This document shows positions 1-10,994 of a stretch of DNA of 64,000 bases, in pieces (the first letter of the stretch is position 1; the number at the start of each line of letters is the position of its first letter). The DNA lies in the NCBI RefSeq assembly GCF_014805625.2, contig NW_023998416.1, forward strand, positions 18,423,041 through 18,487,040, written 5' to 3'. This stretch comes from Glossina fuscipes (taxonomy: Eukaryota; Arthropoda; Insecta; Diptera; Glossinidae). The position numbers and the translations under genes are program-made. The notes beneath the pieces were generated by a model, which was given only the letters and a program-made list of their open reading frames with translations, had not been told where the DNA came from and did no database searches.

Positions 1-211
1 CTGTCCACATTTAGGCACAGTTTTATTTTTCTTGACGTATTGATATACTAGGCGCCCACCTGGTGTACGCACACTGCAACAAAAACATTTCATTTATTTA
101 ATCATTCAGAATCTGCATAGGTACAAATATGCATTTGTTTACTTACATACGCCTTCTATTCGATTTAGTGTTGTAGGAAAGACGTCTCCTCAAGGTCAAA
201 CGCTGCACCAT
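1..211 (-). CDS. RpL34: Ribosomal protein L34 (eL34), 5' coding part, partial
   Basis: This encodes the N-terminal part of eL34, a structural protein of the large cytosolic ribosomal subunit. Coding exon 1 is 211..147 (ATG at 211-209) and gives MVQRLTLRRRLSYNTKSN followed by RRRI. It ends at an AT|GTAAGT donor. Exon 2 starts after a TTGCAG acceptor at position 73 and reads VRTPGGRLVYQYVKK and then NKTVPKCGQ before leaving the window at base 1. The split codon (AT+T, Ile) joins the two exons in frame, and the result matches the highly conserved, basic N-terminus of the family over all 46 visible residues. The rest of the protein, normally about 115-120 residues in total, lies outside the window. 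The upstream sequence probably holds the 5' UTR, and I could not place the transcription start. Flies often have two RpL34 paralogues, and I cannot say which one this is. Confidence 0.95.
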
Positions 212-2225
212 ATTGTCGACTTTAGTTTATTAAACATCATCCACGCAAAATAATTACGAAGTTTTTACACCATAAGTAAAAGTTAAGCATCGTCCACATC
301 ACAAGTAAAATCGAAAAATCCCAAGAAAACAAAAAATATATGTACATAAAGCGCCTTTAGTTTCTATTTTATATCATATTTTCGTTATGATTATTTCAAA
401 AATTTCAAAAGTTCCGAGATATTTTAGAATAATATTTGTAACTAAAATTTCTTGCTTTGCCTACCTTCAAGAAAAAAAAGAAAAGGAAGATGTTGATAAC
501 GCAGTTAGAATATGTGAAGTTTGTGACAGTTCTTGCCAACCACTGCAAGCAAGAGAAATTAGCAAATTGATCTTAGCACAGACAAAAGACAGAGCTTAGT
601 AAAATTAATTTGTATTATTGATCGGTCCTTATTTTTGTATTGAAGAGAAGTTATAAATTTCAAATTTTCTGATATGTTTCTTGGAAAACTAAAAATCATA
701 CAGAGATGATCACGCAAATATCACGCAATATATCGCCCAATAATGCGTGAAATTTACATATAAATGCCACATCTAATAAAATGTCCACAATATTATTAGC
801 AAGTGCTAACTTCCTAGTTGCTTAAACGACGACTGATAAAATTTCGTATCATTCGTTATGACGATTTTAATGACGTTAGCGTTGTAATTTCCAAAAACGT
901 GGAAAATTTCAATTTCTAAGTCTAACTTTTTGATGGGAAAAAATTGTTTAAAATTCGTTATAGGAATTCTTTCCCGTTGACATCAATAACATGTTGATGA
1001 ATGCACAATGGAGGCATTTCATTAAATAGGCGCTTTCCATCCACTTTAGGGAACATTTACAACTCAAACTAAATGATAGCTGGATGAACCCTACCAATTG
1101 TTTCCATTAGAATGCTGATACGCGTTGCTTGTTTGGCAAAATTTTATCTCTATGTACACATGGTGGAACGGGACCTGGACAAGCGCGTGCAGGCAACTGT
1201 AATGTCGCGACTTGCCTTCTTCAGAGAAGCAGGTTCCTGTAGAAGTAGAAGTAGTCACCTTGGACGTCAACGTATCTTCATTCTAAAATAAATATATTAT
1301 TCTATATGTCAGTATGTAACCTTTACTAATTAACTTTCTTTTATTTAATTTACAAAACAGTGCGCCCCCACCATGCCATAAAGGAAAAAAAGGAAGGTAA
1401 TTACAATTTTATATAATTATATTTATAAATGACTAGTTTTTTAACAATGTTTAATAATGCTTAATGATGTTTAACTCTGCTTAATTTNNNNNNNNNNTCT
1501 GCTTAATTTTGACATACTTAACAATGTTTAATAATGCTTAATGACGTTTAATAATGATTAACATAGCCTAAAGAAATGAACTTTGTCTCAGTTTTTTTCC
1601 AGTTTTTCAGTTATGCTTTTGCACTCGTAATCGTCATAATTGTTTCATATTTTCTAATTCGGAAAGAAAGCTGTCATCATAGGAACTGGTTAAAAAAGCA
1701 ATGAAAAATGTTCATTTATACAATAAAAAAGAAAGTTTTTTCGCACTTAAGTCGTCATCATGAAGGTAGAGCATCCGTTGGAGATTTTGGTTACCCCAAA
1801 GAGTTGATGTGGTACTAAGTATGTAATTAATTAATTAATCTCTACCGTATTGGGATTTAATCCCGCAAAGACAGGCTTGATGCTTAATGTTGCTTGTTTC
1901 ATCAATAGGTTCAAGGGGAGACATGATGGACACAATCCTATTTGGATTTTGGATTGCATTTGTACTGTGTGTACTTCTTAGAGTGTGAGAAAAACATCAA
2001 TGCAACTTTCAGTTGTATAAAATGATTGAATGTCAGAGTAGAAAAGAAGAAGAAATTTTTAACTCTGGCAATCTTCACCTCAGGTGTAATTAGTTTGCCG
2101 AAAAAAATAATAAGAAACAGCTGTTACAAAATAAAAAGAAAAAACAAACGAGAATCTAGATTAAAATATAGATTTTTTAATTGAAAAAAGACAGAAAAGG
2201 CAAACAAAAGAAACTGCGTAAATAA
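212..2225. other. Intergenic region between RpL34 and Vti1a
   Basis: These two genes are divergently transcribed, so this stretch must contain both promoters. I see no recognisable conserved gene in it. A 59-codon open frame at 1112-1291 is followed at once by AATAAA, but the peptide resembles nothing I know. An AT-rich minisatellite and a 10-N gap lie at about 1440-1565. The region from 1600 to 2200 is AT-rich and featureless by eye. Confidence 0.6.
1440..1565. repeat. AT-rich minisatellite with a 10-N gap
   Basis: Short degenerate units of about 10-20 bp are repeated (variants of GTTTAATAATGCTTAATGA). Bases 1488-1497 are N. The gap sits inside the array, as expected where an assembler failed on a repeat, so the true array length is unknown. 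Confidence 0.7.
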
Positions 2226-2912
2226 ATGTCTCTATTAGAACAATATGAGCAACAATATGCAATCCTTATTGCTGAAATTACCATACAAATCGGCCAAATA
2301 GCTTTGATTAGTGAACGCAAAGAGTTGTATGCAAAAATCGATGGCGGCTTAGTGGAAGCTCAGGAATTGATTGAGCAGATGGGTTTAGAGATACGCGAGT
2401 TGAGTTCAATTCAGCGATCAACAGCTACTAGTAAACTGAATTGTGCTCAAGTTGAACTGAAAAGACTGCAAAACGAATACAAAAAAGCAAGAGAAGATAG
2501 TTTAAAAAGTCGCAAAGCGCAGGCGATTAATGTTGCAATCGACGATTATGAAGATTATTATGAAGATGTGTCAATGAGCCATGACCAAAGACAAAGATTA
2601 CTTGACAACTCGGAGCGTATTGAACGTACAGGCAATCGCTTACAAGAAGGCTATCGTGTCGCTTTAGAAACAGAGTCATTGGGCGCTCAAGTATTAGGTG
2701 ATTTACACCATCAAAGAGAAACCATACAAGCTTCTCGAGCTCGTCTAAGAGAAACGAATGCTGAGTTAGGTCGAGCATCCAGAACGCTAAATTCGATGTG
2801 GATGCGAGCAATGCGTCAGAAAGTGATATTGTATACGGTTGGCGGTTGTTTTGTTGTGGCTGTGGTGGTTAGCATATATTTAACGTTTTCCTCGAATGCT
2901 CGAAAAGCCTAA
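2226..2912 (+). CDS. Vti1a: Vti1-type Qb-SNARE
   Basis: This 228-residue tail-anchored SNARE is expected to act in endosome-to-Golgi and related membrane fusion. Residues 1 to about 110 form the N-terminal helical (Habc-like) domain. The SNARE coiled coil runs from about 125 to 195 and starts with the family signature RIERTGNRLQEGY. A single hydrophobic segment (about residues 200-221, VILYTVGGCFVVAVVVSIYL) anchors the C-terminus, leaving a short polar tail. The central ionic-layer position appears to be Gln, in LHHQRE, where many Vti1 proteins have Asp. Length and order fit Vti1a, whose fly protein is about 230 residues. The gene is a single exon here. The start follows AAATAA, a favourable fly context, and there is no in-frame alternative upstream. 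An AATAAA at 2981-2986 can serve as poly(A) signal. It converges on the Rab gene at 3414. Confidence 0.93.
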   Translation: MSLLEQYEQQYAILIAEITIQIGQIALISERKELYAKIDGGLVEAQELIEQMGLEIRELSSIQRSTATSKLNCAQVELKRLQNEYKKAREDSLKSRKAQAINVAIDDYEDYYEDVSMSHDQRQRLLDNSERIERTGNRLQEGYRVALETESLGAQVLGDLHHQRETIQASRARLRETNAELGRASRTLNSMWMRAMRQKVILYTVGGCFVVAVVVSIYLTFSSNARKA

Positions 2913-2980
2913 ATAGTTAATCGAAGTAACTTAAAAATAATTTCCAGATTTGTTTTTGTTGTGTGATTTGTTATTAACTT

Positions 2981-2986
2981 AATAAA
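2981..2986 (+). terminator. Probable poly(A) signal of Vti1a
   Basis: The hexamer AATAAA lies 69 bases after the Vti1a stop codon, in the AT-rich convergent spacer before the Rab gene. It is assigned on position and motif only. Confidence 0.55.
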
Positions 2987-3413
2987 AAATTACTTTAGTA
3001 TTTTATTTTCTTTTGCATTTATTTTTAGCGTAACTACAATAGAAGCTTAGTTTTCTAAACCCTAAAAATTTTTCTTCCTATTAAATATTTTTTATAATAA
3101 TTGGACGATCATGTTTGAATGCCTGTTCACAATGAAGGTTTTTGATGATGTTAAAGTTAACAATTTACAAATAGAATCTCAAGATTACGAATTATTAACT
3201 TATTCCTACTTATGAATGTATAGCTTATCAGTAAAATGTATTCGAAGTGATATTATCTTGTTTGGTTATCTTTCAATAAATTATTCCTTCCCCTTTAGCG
3301 CTATTATAAAAATCTTCTGATTACTATGATATAGGGATAATAGTTTTTTCTTAGCAAGTTCGGCAACATTTCATTGCTCATCCATTTTAACCGAACTCGA
3401 CGTTCCCCATTTG

Positions 3414-4128
3414 CTAGCAAATACAAGTGGAGGCCTCTTCTCCCTCAGTCAGAGAATCCAAAGGTTGCAGATTGCCGGCTATTATTTGAAAGCCATGCTG
3501 TTCCATGCTGGCCTGTAAATCCATTTTCGAACGGTTTGCTTCCACTAAAATGCGGGATATATCGCTAAACATATCTTCTATGCCCTGGCCCGTTTTACAT
3601 GATGTTTTATATGTGGCACTTATAAGGCTATGGCATTGTTCACAAAAAGCTTCCACATCGGCATCGGTAACTTCGGGTTCCCGGCCTTCTAAATCACTTT
3701 TATTACCACAGATGAATATTTTGGCATTCTCAGCATAAGTAACAATATCCAATAAATGCTGTGACAATGAATGAAATGACGCTGCATTATCTAAGGCAAA
3801 TACAAGAATTGCACCTTCAGCAAATTTGTAGTAAGATGAAGTTACCGAAGCCACCCGTTCCATGCCGCCCGTATCCCATAATTGTAGCTGGAACAGTGAA
3901 TGAAACGTACCACAACAAAACAATTTCATTTAATGCTTAGAGGCTTACTTTTATTTGTTTATCCTCAACTTTGTATTCTTTTTCGATATGATCTAAGCCC
4001 AATGTTGATTTACGGTCTGTGTCTGTGACGAAAGTGTTATTCGTAAATCTTCTAAACAGAGAGCTCTTTCCAACACCGTAGTCCCCGCATAGTATCACTT
4101 TTTGTTTCGGCATACGAACTTTGGCCAT
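3414..4128 (-). CDS. RabX6: Rab-family small GTPase, probably RabX6
   Basis: This two-exon gene encodes a 217-residue Rab-like GTPase for membrane traffic. Exon 1 is 4128..3949 (60 codons) and exon 2 is 3887..3414. They are joined by a 61-bp intron with an AAA|GTAAGC donor and a TTCCAG acceptor, in phase 0. Visible motifs are the P-loop GDYGVGKS (about residues 15-22), switch I with a conserved Thr in STLGLDHIEK, the G3 box WDTGGMER, the G4 box NKSD and the G5 box TSCK. The C-terminus is CIC, a double-cysteine (C-x-C) geranylgeranylation signal typical of Rabs. The G3 box is unusual. The normal DTAGQE is replaced by DTGGME, so the catalytic Gln is Met, which is inferred to weaken GTP hydrolysis. 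The name RabX6 rests on my recollection of an insect-specific Rab with this G3 box and of its proximity to Vti1a. The Rab assignment is secure, the exact name less so. Confidence 0.88.
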
Positions 4129-5480
4129 TTTAAGAGGCTATAGTTTTTATATCAATAAAAATTTTTACAACATATAATACTAGATGGATTTTTAATTACA
4201 TACAAAAACGCGTACATAAGGGAGAGCGAAAGAGAAGCAAGCAGCAAACATATGTTGCTGTTATTACATTTACAGCGCTGTACATTCAATAGAAGTAAAA
4301 TTCACTTCATTACACAAACTTAACTAAACGATATGTAAATAAAATTAATACCATGTAAAATTTGGCCATATACGAGAATAAGCGTATATATTCTCAATAA
4401 TTCAAAAAATGTGAGAATAAGCGTCCAATTTGTTTGTAACTGTTTTATGGGTTATAAGAAATCGCTAAAACGTTAGGTTAACAAGAGATTCCTAAGTTGG
4501 CTTAACGTTGAGAAATTAATATTAAATTTTAAAACGAAGGTATTGTAAAGGAATCTTAGTGGTTATAAGTGCATATTTCAACTCTTTTCTTGCTCTTTTA
4601 CCTTTTTAAATTTTTAACTATGAAGGTAACGAAATCTGTGCACAATGTCAATTTTTTTTTCTGTTTACAAGACAAAGAAAAATGTGACATGATCTCACGA
4701 CGTTAATTAATTATTTAATACGCAATGACTTTATGGTTTCACTCTCGTCTATCGACTCTCGTTATAATTTTTTGTTTTCGATTTCTCTTAACATAATCTT
4801 TAATCGCGCTCTTTCTTTCTCTCAATGATGTTTAAGCAACAAAATCGTGATTGGTCTCGCAACTTAAATTCATTGTGACTGGTTAATGGCAGTAAAGAAG
4901 AAGAAAATTTGATTTGTTTGAGTTTTGCAGAACATTTCATATGATTTGTGAATGAAAGATGATATGATTTTTAACGTTTATTAATAAGAGAAAACAATGA
5001 AAGAAAACTTTTTAATGGGGACAATAAATTAAAGGCAAAGTGCGGTTGGAAATTTACAAAAATTACATGGAAACTTCGTGGTGAACAATAAAGCAGAGCA
5101 TTGCATTAACAAAGCTCGATCTATTTTTAAGGTTTTAAAAGCCAAAGGATATTTATAAGCATATTATTGCAGACATTTTCATATTTTTATTTATATTCTT
5201 CAATATATTCAGAAAGAGAAAATTTTAATGCTAGGACTACGGACGTTCTGCGTAAACCCGTCCATTTGACGGGTAGATTTTATGAAGCATCACAGTTGCA
5301 AAAGTGGGGATAAAAAGCTGAAACTTGGCACTTAAATTCATTAATCTATTAAGAAGATGTGTTTAAAGAAATGGGCGTGATCCCTTCACACCCATACTCT
5401 TCATATTTTCCTACATAATTCTCCATCCCGTGTATACCCGTATGAAAAACTGTTACCCCTGTGTTCGCCGGTACCACCTT
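4129..5480. other. Intergenic AT-rich stretch
   Basis: No coding region is recognisable. The stretch from 4129 to about 4400 presumably holds the promoter of the divergently placed Rab gene. A run near 5240-5480 is less AT-rich and lies just ahead of LTR-like sequence. It may already belong to the decayed element that follows. Confidence 0.4.
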
Positions 5481-6093
5481 TATGAAATGGTGTAGTATTG
5501 TCGATTTGTCGCAATCTACCGTAATTTACAAGTTATTGCTAAGTTTACATTTTACACCTAACCTAATTAAGATAGTGTAATTCTAGTAATAAGCTATTAA
5601 TATAATATTATATGCTTACGTTATTATTCTAAGCGATAACTTACTTTAGTTATATTGCTTAAGTTAGCATTAAGTTATTTCCTATATAAGATACTGACCA
5701 TACATTAGATACATCATGATATAAGCAAGTAATTTAAACGAAAGTAACAAATAAAGAATCTAAAATAATCCAATAAACCAAAGAACATTTAATTTCTAAG
5801 TGGTGTCACTACAATGGTAAAAATGGTCCTTGTCAGTAACTCAGCACTTTCTCCGTCCAATTACAAACAATTTGTAAATAATTTGGATATAAATTGGAAT
5901 TAAAATTTTATCTTTTATTTCATCATCCTCATTTGCTCATTTAATCATCATCAATTGTTTAATTAATTTGTCTTCTTCTTCAAATGTTCCTTATGGGAAC
6001 ATGGTACACTAGAGTTTAGTTTGGTCGTAACTATAGTGTGTTGTCAGTCGATAACGTCAAAATAATATTGATCATTTCTGTGCATAACTAGTA

Positions 6094-6155
6094 AGATGTT
6101 AAGATATGTTAAAAAGTGGTGCAAAGATGTTAAAATATGTCAAAAAGCGGTGCTA
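6094..6155 (+). repeat. 31-bp tandem duplication
   Basis: Two adjacent 31-bp units (6094-6124 and 6125-6155), differing at a few bases, begin AGATGTTAA. They lie between the left LTR-like block and the env remnant. Confidence 0.85.
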
Positions 6156-6266
6156 AGTTAGATCAAAGCAACGCACTTAAACAGAAGATTATTAACGTTC
6201 GACGTTTTTTATCGAATTCCGATAAATGAACAATGACAGAAACTTTAACATGATCTAGGACGCAAA

Positions 6267-7262
6267 TTGAGGAAAGTTGCGGTCTTCATGCCTCTTTCTC
6301 TTTCATCTTTGTGTTACGCGAATATGGGATATACTTTGACAGTACTAAACAAGATAAAGAACTCAACCATGTTTCGTCTTATGCCCAAAAACAATAAGGA
6401 TGTCAATCCACCAAAAAGGATTAAATCTTCAACCAATCCCATACTACTTACCAAGTTAATAAAATTACTTCTCATCACAGCTGCAATATGCAAAAACTTC
6501 ACGGTAAAACATTTCCCTGATGAGCTAGGCTTAAACTTCAAAAGAATGGGAACGGCGAAGTTGGTCACTGCTGAGTGGAAATTGATATGTGACACACCGT
6601 TTGCGTCGGACCTAAACGCTTTTTCTTCAAGTGTTCAAGCCTTGCAATAATTTCAACGGTGTGCAACGTCTTAACTAATAATTTCAGTGAAATGAGAAAC
6701 GATAGTCCAAGAAGAGGAATTATTCACAAGTAAACGACTCAAAAGATTACCGTTTAATATAATCGGTAATATCGCTCGAGCATTATTCGGTGTTCTAAAT
6801 TCCGATTATGCTGAAGAGATGGCGAAAATTATTAAGGAAGCAAAAATAGAGAGAGCCAAGTAGTTTGTCCTCTGAGAAATCAAACGCCCCTAATTGATTC
6901 GACTCTCAATATCGTACAAGAGGACGAGATCAGTACACAGCAAAGCTCATAACGGAAGAATTAGTCCGCTTTTACAGTCCACTCATCAGCTAAAAGTTGA
7001 ATTCACTTTAAGCAAGGCTCGTCTTCCATCATTGCAAGCACTTCCAATCGAAGACGACAATTTAATTGAACTATATAAATTAATGAACTTAAGGGAAATT
7101 AAGGGAACTGTAATAAAAAAAGAGGTGGTATTCGAAATTAAGTGGCTTCTGGTCCGCCGTCAACCCTTGATTTTTGCTGCGGTTCTAGACACTAAAATGG
7201 TTTGCGGCACGGAAACCTTCGCTAGAAGTAGTAAAGGGTATCGGAGAAATGGCATTAGGCTG
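6267..7262 (+). pseudogene. Decayed insect-retrovirus env-like coding remnant
   Basis: An open frame of 127 codons (6267-6650) contains a stretch around 6547-6587 that matches a conserved N-terminal signature of insect errantivirus Env proteins (GTAKLVTAEWK). After stop codons and frame changes, a second frame near 6740-6860 has the pattern expected around the furin-type cleavage site and the start of the transmembrane subunit. A third piece near 7057-7140 resembles the later part of the ectodomain. The pieces are in the right order on one strand, separated by stops and frameshifts, so no functional product is expected. Homology is judged from remembered family patterns, not from a search. 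Confidence 0.55.
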
Positions 7263-7929
7263 TAATCGTGTAATTAAAAACAATTTTATAACGATCCAAA
7301 GCCATTTTGGAGCATCGAACCTTACTTCATACCCAAGAATTAGCTGGACCAACTAAGTGATCTTTAAAGACAACTAAAAGAATCGACTAATACATTTACC
7401 GCATTCCATAAATTCTAATAGCCAACACCATCACGTAATAAGCTATTCCACGCTTGCGCTTTCCACGCCGCTGTTACTTGTTTTGCTGGTCTTGAAATTA
7501 TATTCCAAAAATATTGTCAGTCCAGACTATGTGTTTGGATTAATCAACGCTAATTCACCGCATTATATATAACTTCGTGCAGCGTAGGTAGCTATAGATA
7601 ATTACACTCATTTAAATAATTAAGAAAATTGTATCCGACTATAAACGAACCTTTAATACCGCCTTGGTGTCCACAATATTAACGCACGTACAAAATAGTT
7701 TTAAGCATTCTGTCCCGTTTACTTTATGATTAATAAGCATAAAACCCCAAAAAATGAAAAAAAGAAAATCTAGTCACTTGTAACTTTGTGTAGGCATGGT
7801 CGACTTTATACAATTTTGTATATAAATAGTAGAGTTTTTCGCAAAGTAAATGTGGGAAACTTCAGTCTTCTATCTTTTATAATTTGTACGTAAAATGCAA
7901 ACACACGAAAACTATTGTTTAGGAAAATG

Positions 7930-8190
7930 GAGCTACGTTCAGCTTACGCTTCACTGCGGGCTTGTGCCCACTTTCAATATCAACCTGCATGCGAGAACTT
8001 CCAATCTTTCTGCTACATTTTTGCGGTCAGGCGAATGAATGGCATTACACGGAGGAATGGATGCACATGTTTAAATCGATTGAAAATTCGGTAGTGATAA
8101 AGAATGTATATGCATTGCATGGTCGGCGAAGCTTACTTCTCCTCTTCCTAGTGAATGCGGTACTTATTTTTACATTGGTAGTTCGAAGAA
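7930..8190 (-). repeat. Dispersed repeat R1, copy 1
   Basis: On the - strand this copy carries the R1 landmarks: a block like GACCGCAAAAATG, then a block like TCTCGCATGCAGGTTGATAT, preceded by a decayed TATATACATTCTTTATCA stretch. The same landmarks occur at about nine other places in the window, in both orientations. It has no coding capacity. Confidence 0.65.
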
Positions 8191-8289
8191 CGAAATAATT
8201 ACCAGCGACATGGAGAATTTGAAGAGTTCTTTCATCTAAAAAAATATATGATTGCGATGTGACACGTGTAGCATTCACTTCTACATCAT

Positions 8290-8925
8290 TGTAGAAACTA
8301 GGTGAAGCGTTTTTTTAGATTAAAGGAAATATTATAAAACTTTAAAAGTGATTTATTTATATCAAGGCATTTAGGGACTTCCATAGTTTGGCTTGGAATC
8401 TTCCTGCACTTGCTTGAGATCATAGCCATCTCGGTTAGATTAAGCGCAATTCTTCAGGTGGTAAACTAGTCTTTTTTGAAGACTCGTTTTAGAATTTCGT
8501 GCGTTTTTTTTTGGGAGAAAAGGCTGCCGTTAATGAGTGAAAGAAACATAACCAATATTATTTTTAGAATACGTTAAGTAATGACAAACTCAATGGACCG
8601 TCTTTGAAGACGAAATCCCACCTTAATTCTTTTTCCGATAGAAAACAAGAGAAAAATTGGCAATCAAGTAAGTTACAGCAAGATATACCCTAGGGATTTG
8701 CGGAATAAAAAAAGGAACAAATAATTGGTTCGTAACTCTGTCTTTTATTGGGACAGAGACAACTTGAGAAATGGCGTTGGCATTGGTACTCGTCACATAA
8801 TGCGGCAGAACGTTTAACGCCGTTTGCATACGTTTGTAGAAATGGTTTGTCATCCTCACTATGCGAGATAAAGTACTTTTCGTATATTGCATCGTTTTTT
8901 ATAATGGGTTTATTTTTTAAAACTC
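8290..8925. other. Gene-free stretch downstream of the carboxypeptidase
   Basis: No coding region is supported. On the - strand, AATAAA occurs at 8914-8909, very close to the carboxypeptidase stop, and again at 8749-8744. The second is the more plausible poly(A) signal on spacing. Confidence 0.4.
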
Positions 8926-10994
8926 TTAACCATGATTAGTAAATTTTTTCAAAATAAAACTCATTGCAGCTGGATTATCCGCGGGCACCATGTGACCGGC
9001 ACGATTCACCCAGAACATGGAAAAATTACCAGCAGTTTTTACATAACCCTCCAATACACGATCAACGGTAATAGCTTCGCGTGGAGCATTTAAATAATCC
9101 TGCTTGTAACTCCATTGCATTCGATCAATCCAATTAACGGAACCAAGTGTAGCGCATATTAAATCCAATTGTCCGGAAAAAACGCCAACCTTCAAGGTGG
9201 TCTTATCCAGCAGTTCGCTAACTAAAAAAATATATGTAAAACTTCTTGTGATAGTGGCTTAGTTTAGCATGTTAATTACGTACCAACATCTATTACGGGT
9301 TTCATGAAATCTCCCCGTAATTTTTGGAATGTCAGTCCACTTTGCGAACCCCACTTTACATGGGAAGGTAAACCTAAAGCTTTGGTAACATTCGTTCGCA
9401 TTAGATCGGACAACATTTGATCACGATTCTCATCAATATCATAATGCACCAATGTGCGGAACATGACATCTATTCAAAAAGCATATTTTGTCTTATAAAC
9501 TGCATATACTAAACAAATGGTTTTTACCGTAATCAGATTGTTTTGTTTGAAAAGTGTCACCACGAGTTGGCTTTTCAATGTTATAAAAATCTACGCCTTT
9601 GGATTGCTTATGTACTACGCTTTGTGTATTACCCCATTGGGCAGTTGCTTCGGTCCATTTGCCGGCTTCTATTAATTCCAAGGTTTTATTGGCAGCGGCC
9701 ATAATTTTGTCATAACCGTCATAATCTACAATGCCCTGAAGCGGAATTTCATTTTTAATTTGAAAAAAAAGAAAAAAGCAAAGTAAAAAGTTCGCTTACC
9801 ATGTTCAGTAATAATGGCGCCCAACTTAACACCGAGTCTATGGGTGAAGTCCAAGGGTCACCCAAAGCTACTGATTGCAGATTGCTACGTATTTCTCCTC
9901 TTTTTTTAGCGTAATATAATTCTAAAGCGAATTCTGGAGCCATTTTTCCGCCGTAACTTTCGCAGAAAATATGCAAAGGAACCTCTTCAAATTCCGAGTG
10001 CGATTTATAGAAGCCTTTCATGAATTCAACTAAGTCCTTAGCAATTTGCTTGTTATCCGTCGTTAATAAAGAGCTATTATCTACGTAGGAGAAACCACTG
10101 CCAACTGGATTATCAATGAATAGAACATTCATATCTTTAACCCAGGTCCAATCGCGATAATCGCCTTCTAGGGTTAGTGGGCCCAATTCCTCAAAATTTC
10201 CATAGCCGGTGGATGAGGCCCCCGGACCTCCTTGTAACCAAATTGCTAAAGGTCGTTTAGTGTAATCGCTGACATTGGCAGTGGTGTAGTACAACCAATA
10301 AAACATGCGAGCACCCTTGCGCACCTCAACGTGGCCTCATGCCTGTTCACCTGGTCCATACCCGACTTTGGCTGAAATAATACATATTATAAAAATTCCA
10401 ACTTTTCCTTTTATTTACGCATGTATAGATAGTTGAGCTTTGAATGAATTCACTTCTTATCTAATCTGCTTTGGTAACTAGTAAATAATTATCGCAAAAA
10501 ATGCTATAAAATGTTAGGACGCTTTGAAATTTTACCGTGAATTTCGTAAGCGCTATGACAAACAGGAAAATGCTACTTCCGTTTGTGAATCGCTCGATAA
10601 CAAGCTTTAGGATCATAGATTTTGTAACATAAGTAAGATTCGTAATGGGACGGAAGTTAGGATAGAATAGGAAATATGCCTCTTTATGAGTTTCCTTCTC
10701 TCCGGAGAGTAAAATTAAGGAAAATCAATTTTCAAGAGTTTCAGAATGAGAGAAAGGTTGCGATTTAATTAATTCGCATTCGCATTCGCATTCGCATTCG
10801 ATCCGGCTGCCTTTTATATATTGTCCATCGTCAAATCTACTATTTAATAATAATTGAATGGCTTTAATTTTGTAAAGCATTCTATTCAAAAAATAGAAAA
10901 AAAAATATCACTTTTAATTATTGCCCTACTTACCACTGACTATAGCAGCGGCACAGATCACGACCGCCGCTAACGTAACAAAAGTAAAATTCAT
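8926..10994 (-). CDS. SCPEP1: Retinoid-inducible-type serine carboxypeptidase, with in-frame stop in exon 2
   Basis: Five exons encode an S10-family serine carboxypeptidase that removes C-terminal residues, expected to be secreted or lysosomal. The exons are 10994..10934 (signal peptide MNFTFVTLAAVVICAAAIVS), 10371..9800, 9735..9528, 9469..9284 and 9221..8926. All borders are GT-AG and all phases agree, giving 441 codons including the stop (the family has about 450 residues). The catalytic triad is visible: Ser in CESYGGK, Asp in GQLDLICA and His in GHMVPADNP. The oxyanion-region motif WLQGGPGASSTGYG is present. The odd feature is a TGA at 10339..10337, codon 32 in the frame that joins the signal exon to the enzyme body, where family members have Trp. 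As assembled the product would stop after 31 residues, and a downstream Met start would lack the signal peptide. A sequencing error or a recent null allele are both possible, since everything else is intact. The Drosophila counterpart is, from memory, CG3344. Confidence 0.88.
10772..10800. repeat. ATTCGC microsatellite
   Basis: Nearly five perfect copies of the hexamer ATTCGC lie inside intron 1 (10372-10933) of the carboxypeptidase gene. Confidence 0.95.

Larger units (their letters stand above)
5480..7690 (+). mobile_element. Decayed endogenous retrovirus (gypsy/errantivirus-like), env region between LTR-like ends
   Basis: The left LTR-like block (about 5480-5815) has an AT-rich U3, a TATATAAG box near 5682, AATAAAG near 5750 and a GTGGTGTCACTACAA end at about 5801. 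A second block (about 7420-7680) shares short matches with it in the same order: GTAATAAGCTATT, TATATAA, and a GGTGTCCACAAT end. Between them lies only an env-like remnant, with no gag or pol homology seen, which implies a large internal deletion. The env part is well supported. Pairing the two blocks as LTRs is inference from short matches and needs an alignment. I could not define target-site duplications. Confidence 0.45.

Noticed and set aside
387..599. 70-codon open frame near RpL34
   Set aside because: No motif, weak codon character, and it lies in a presumed promoter region.
1112..1291. 59-codon open frame followed directly by AATAAA
   Set aside because: Composition is more protein-like than its surroundings, but I know no homologue and it is short. 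Transcript evidence would be needed.
2527..2811. 94-codon frame antisense to Vti1a
   Set aside because: It is a shadow of the SNARE coding sequence.
3374..3738. Two + frames over the Rab gene
   Set aside because: They are antisense shadows of the Rab exon 2.
6314..6595. 93-codon - frame over the env remnant
   Set aside because: It is a shadow of the env-like frame.
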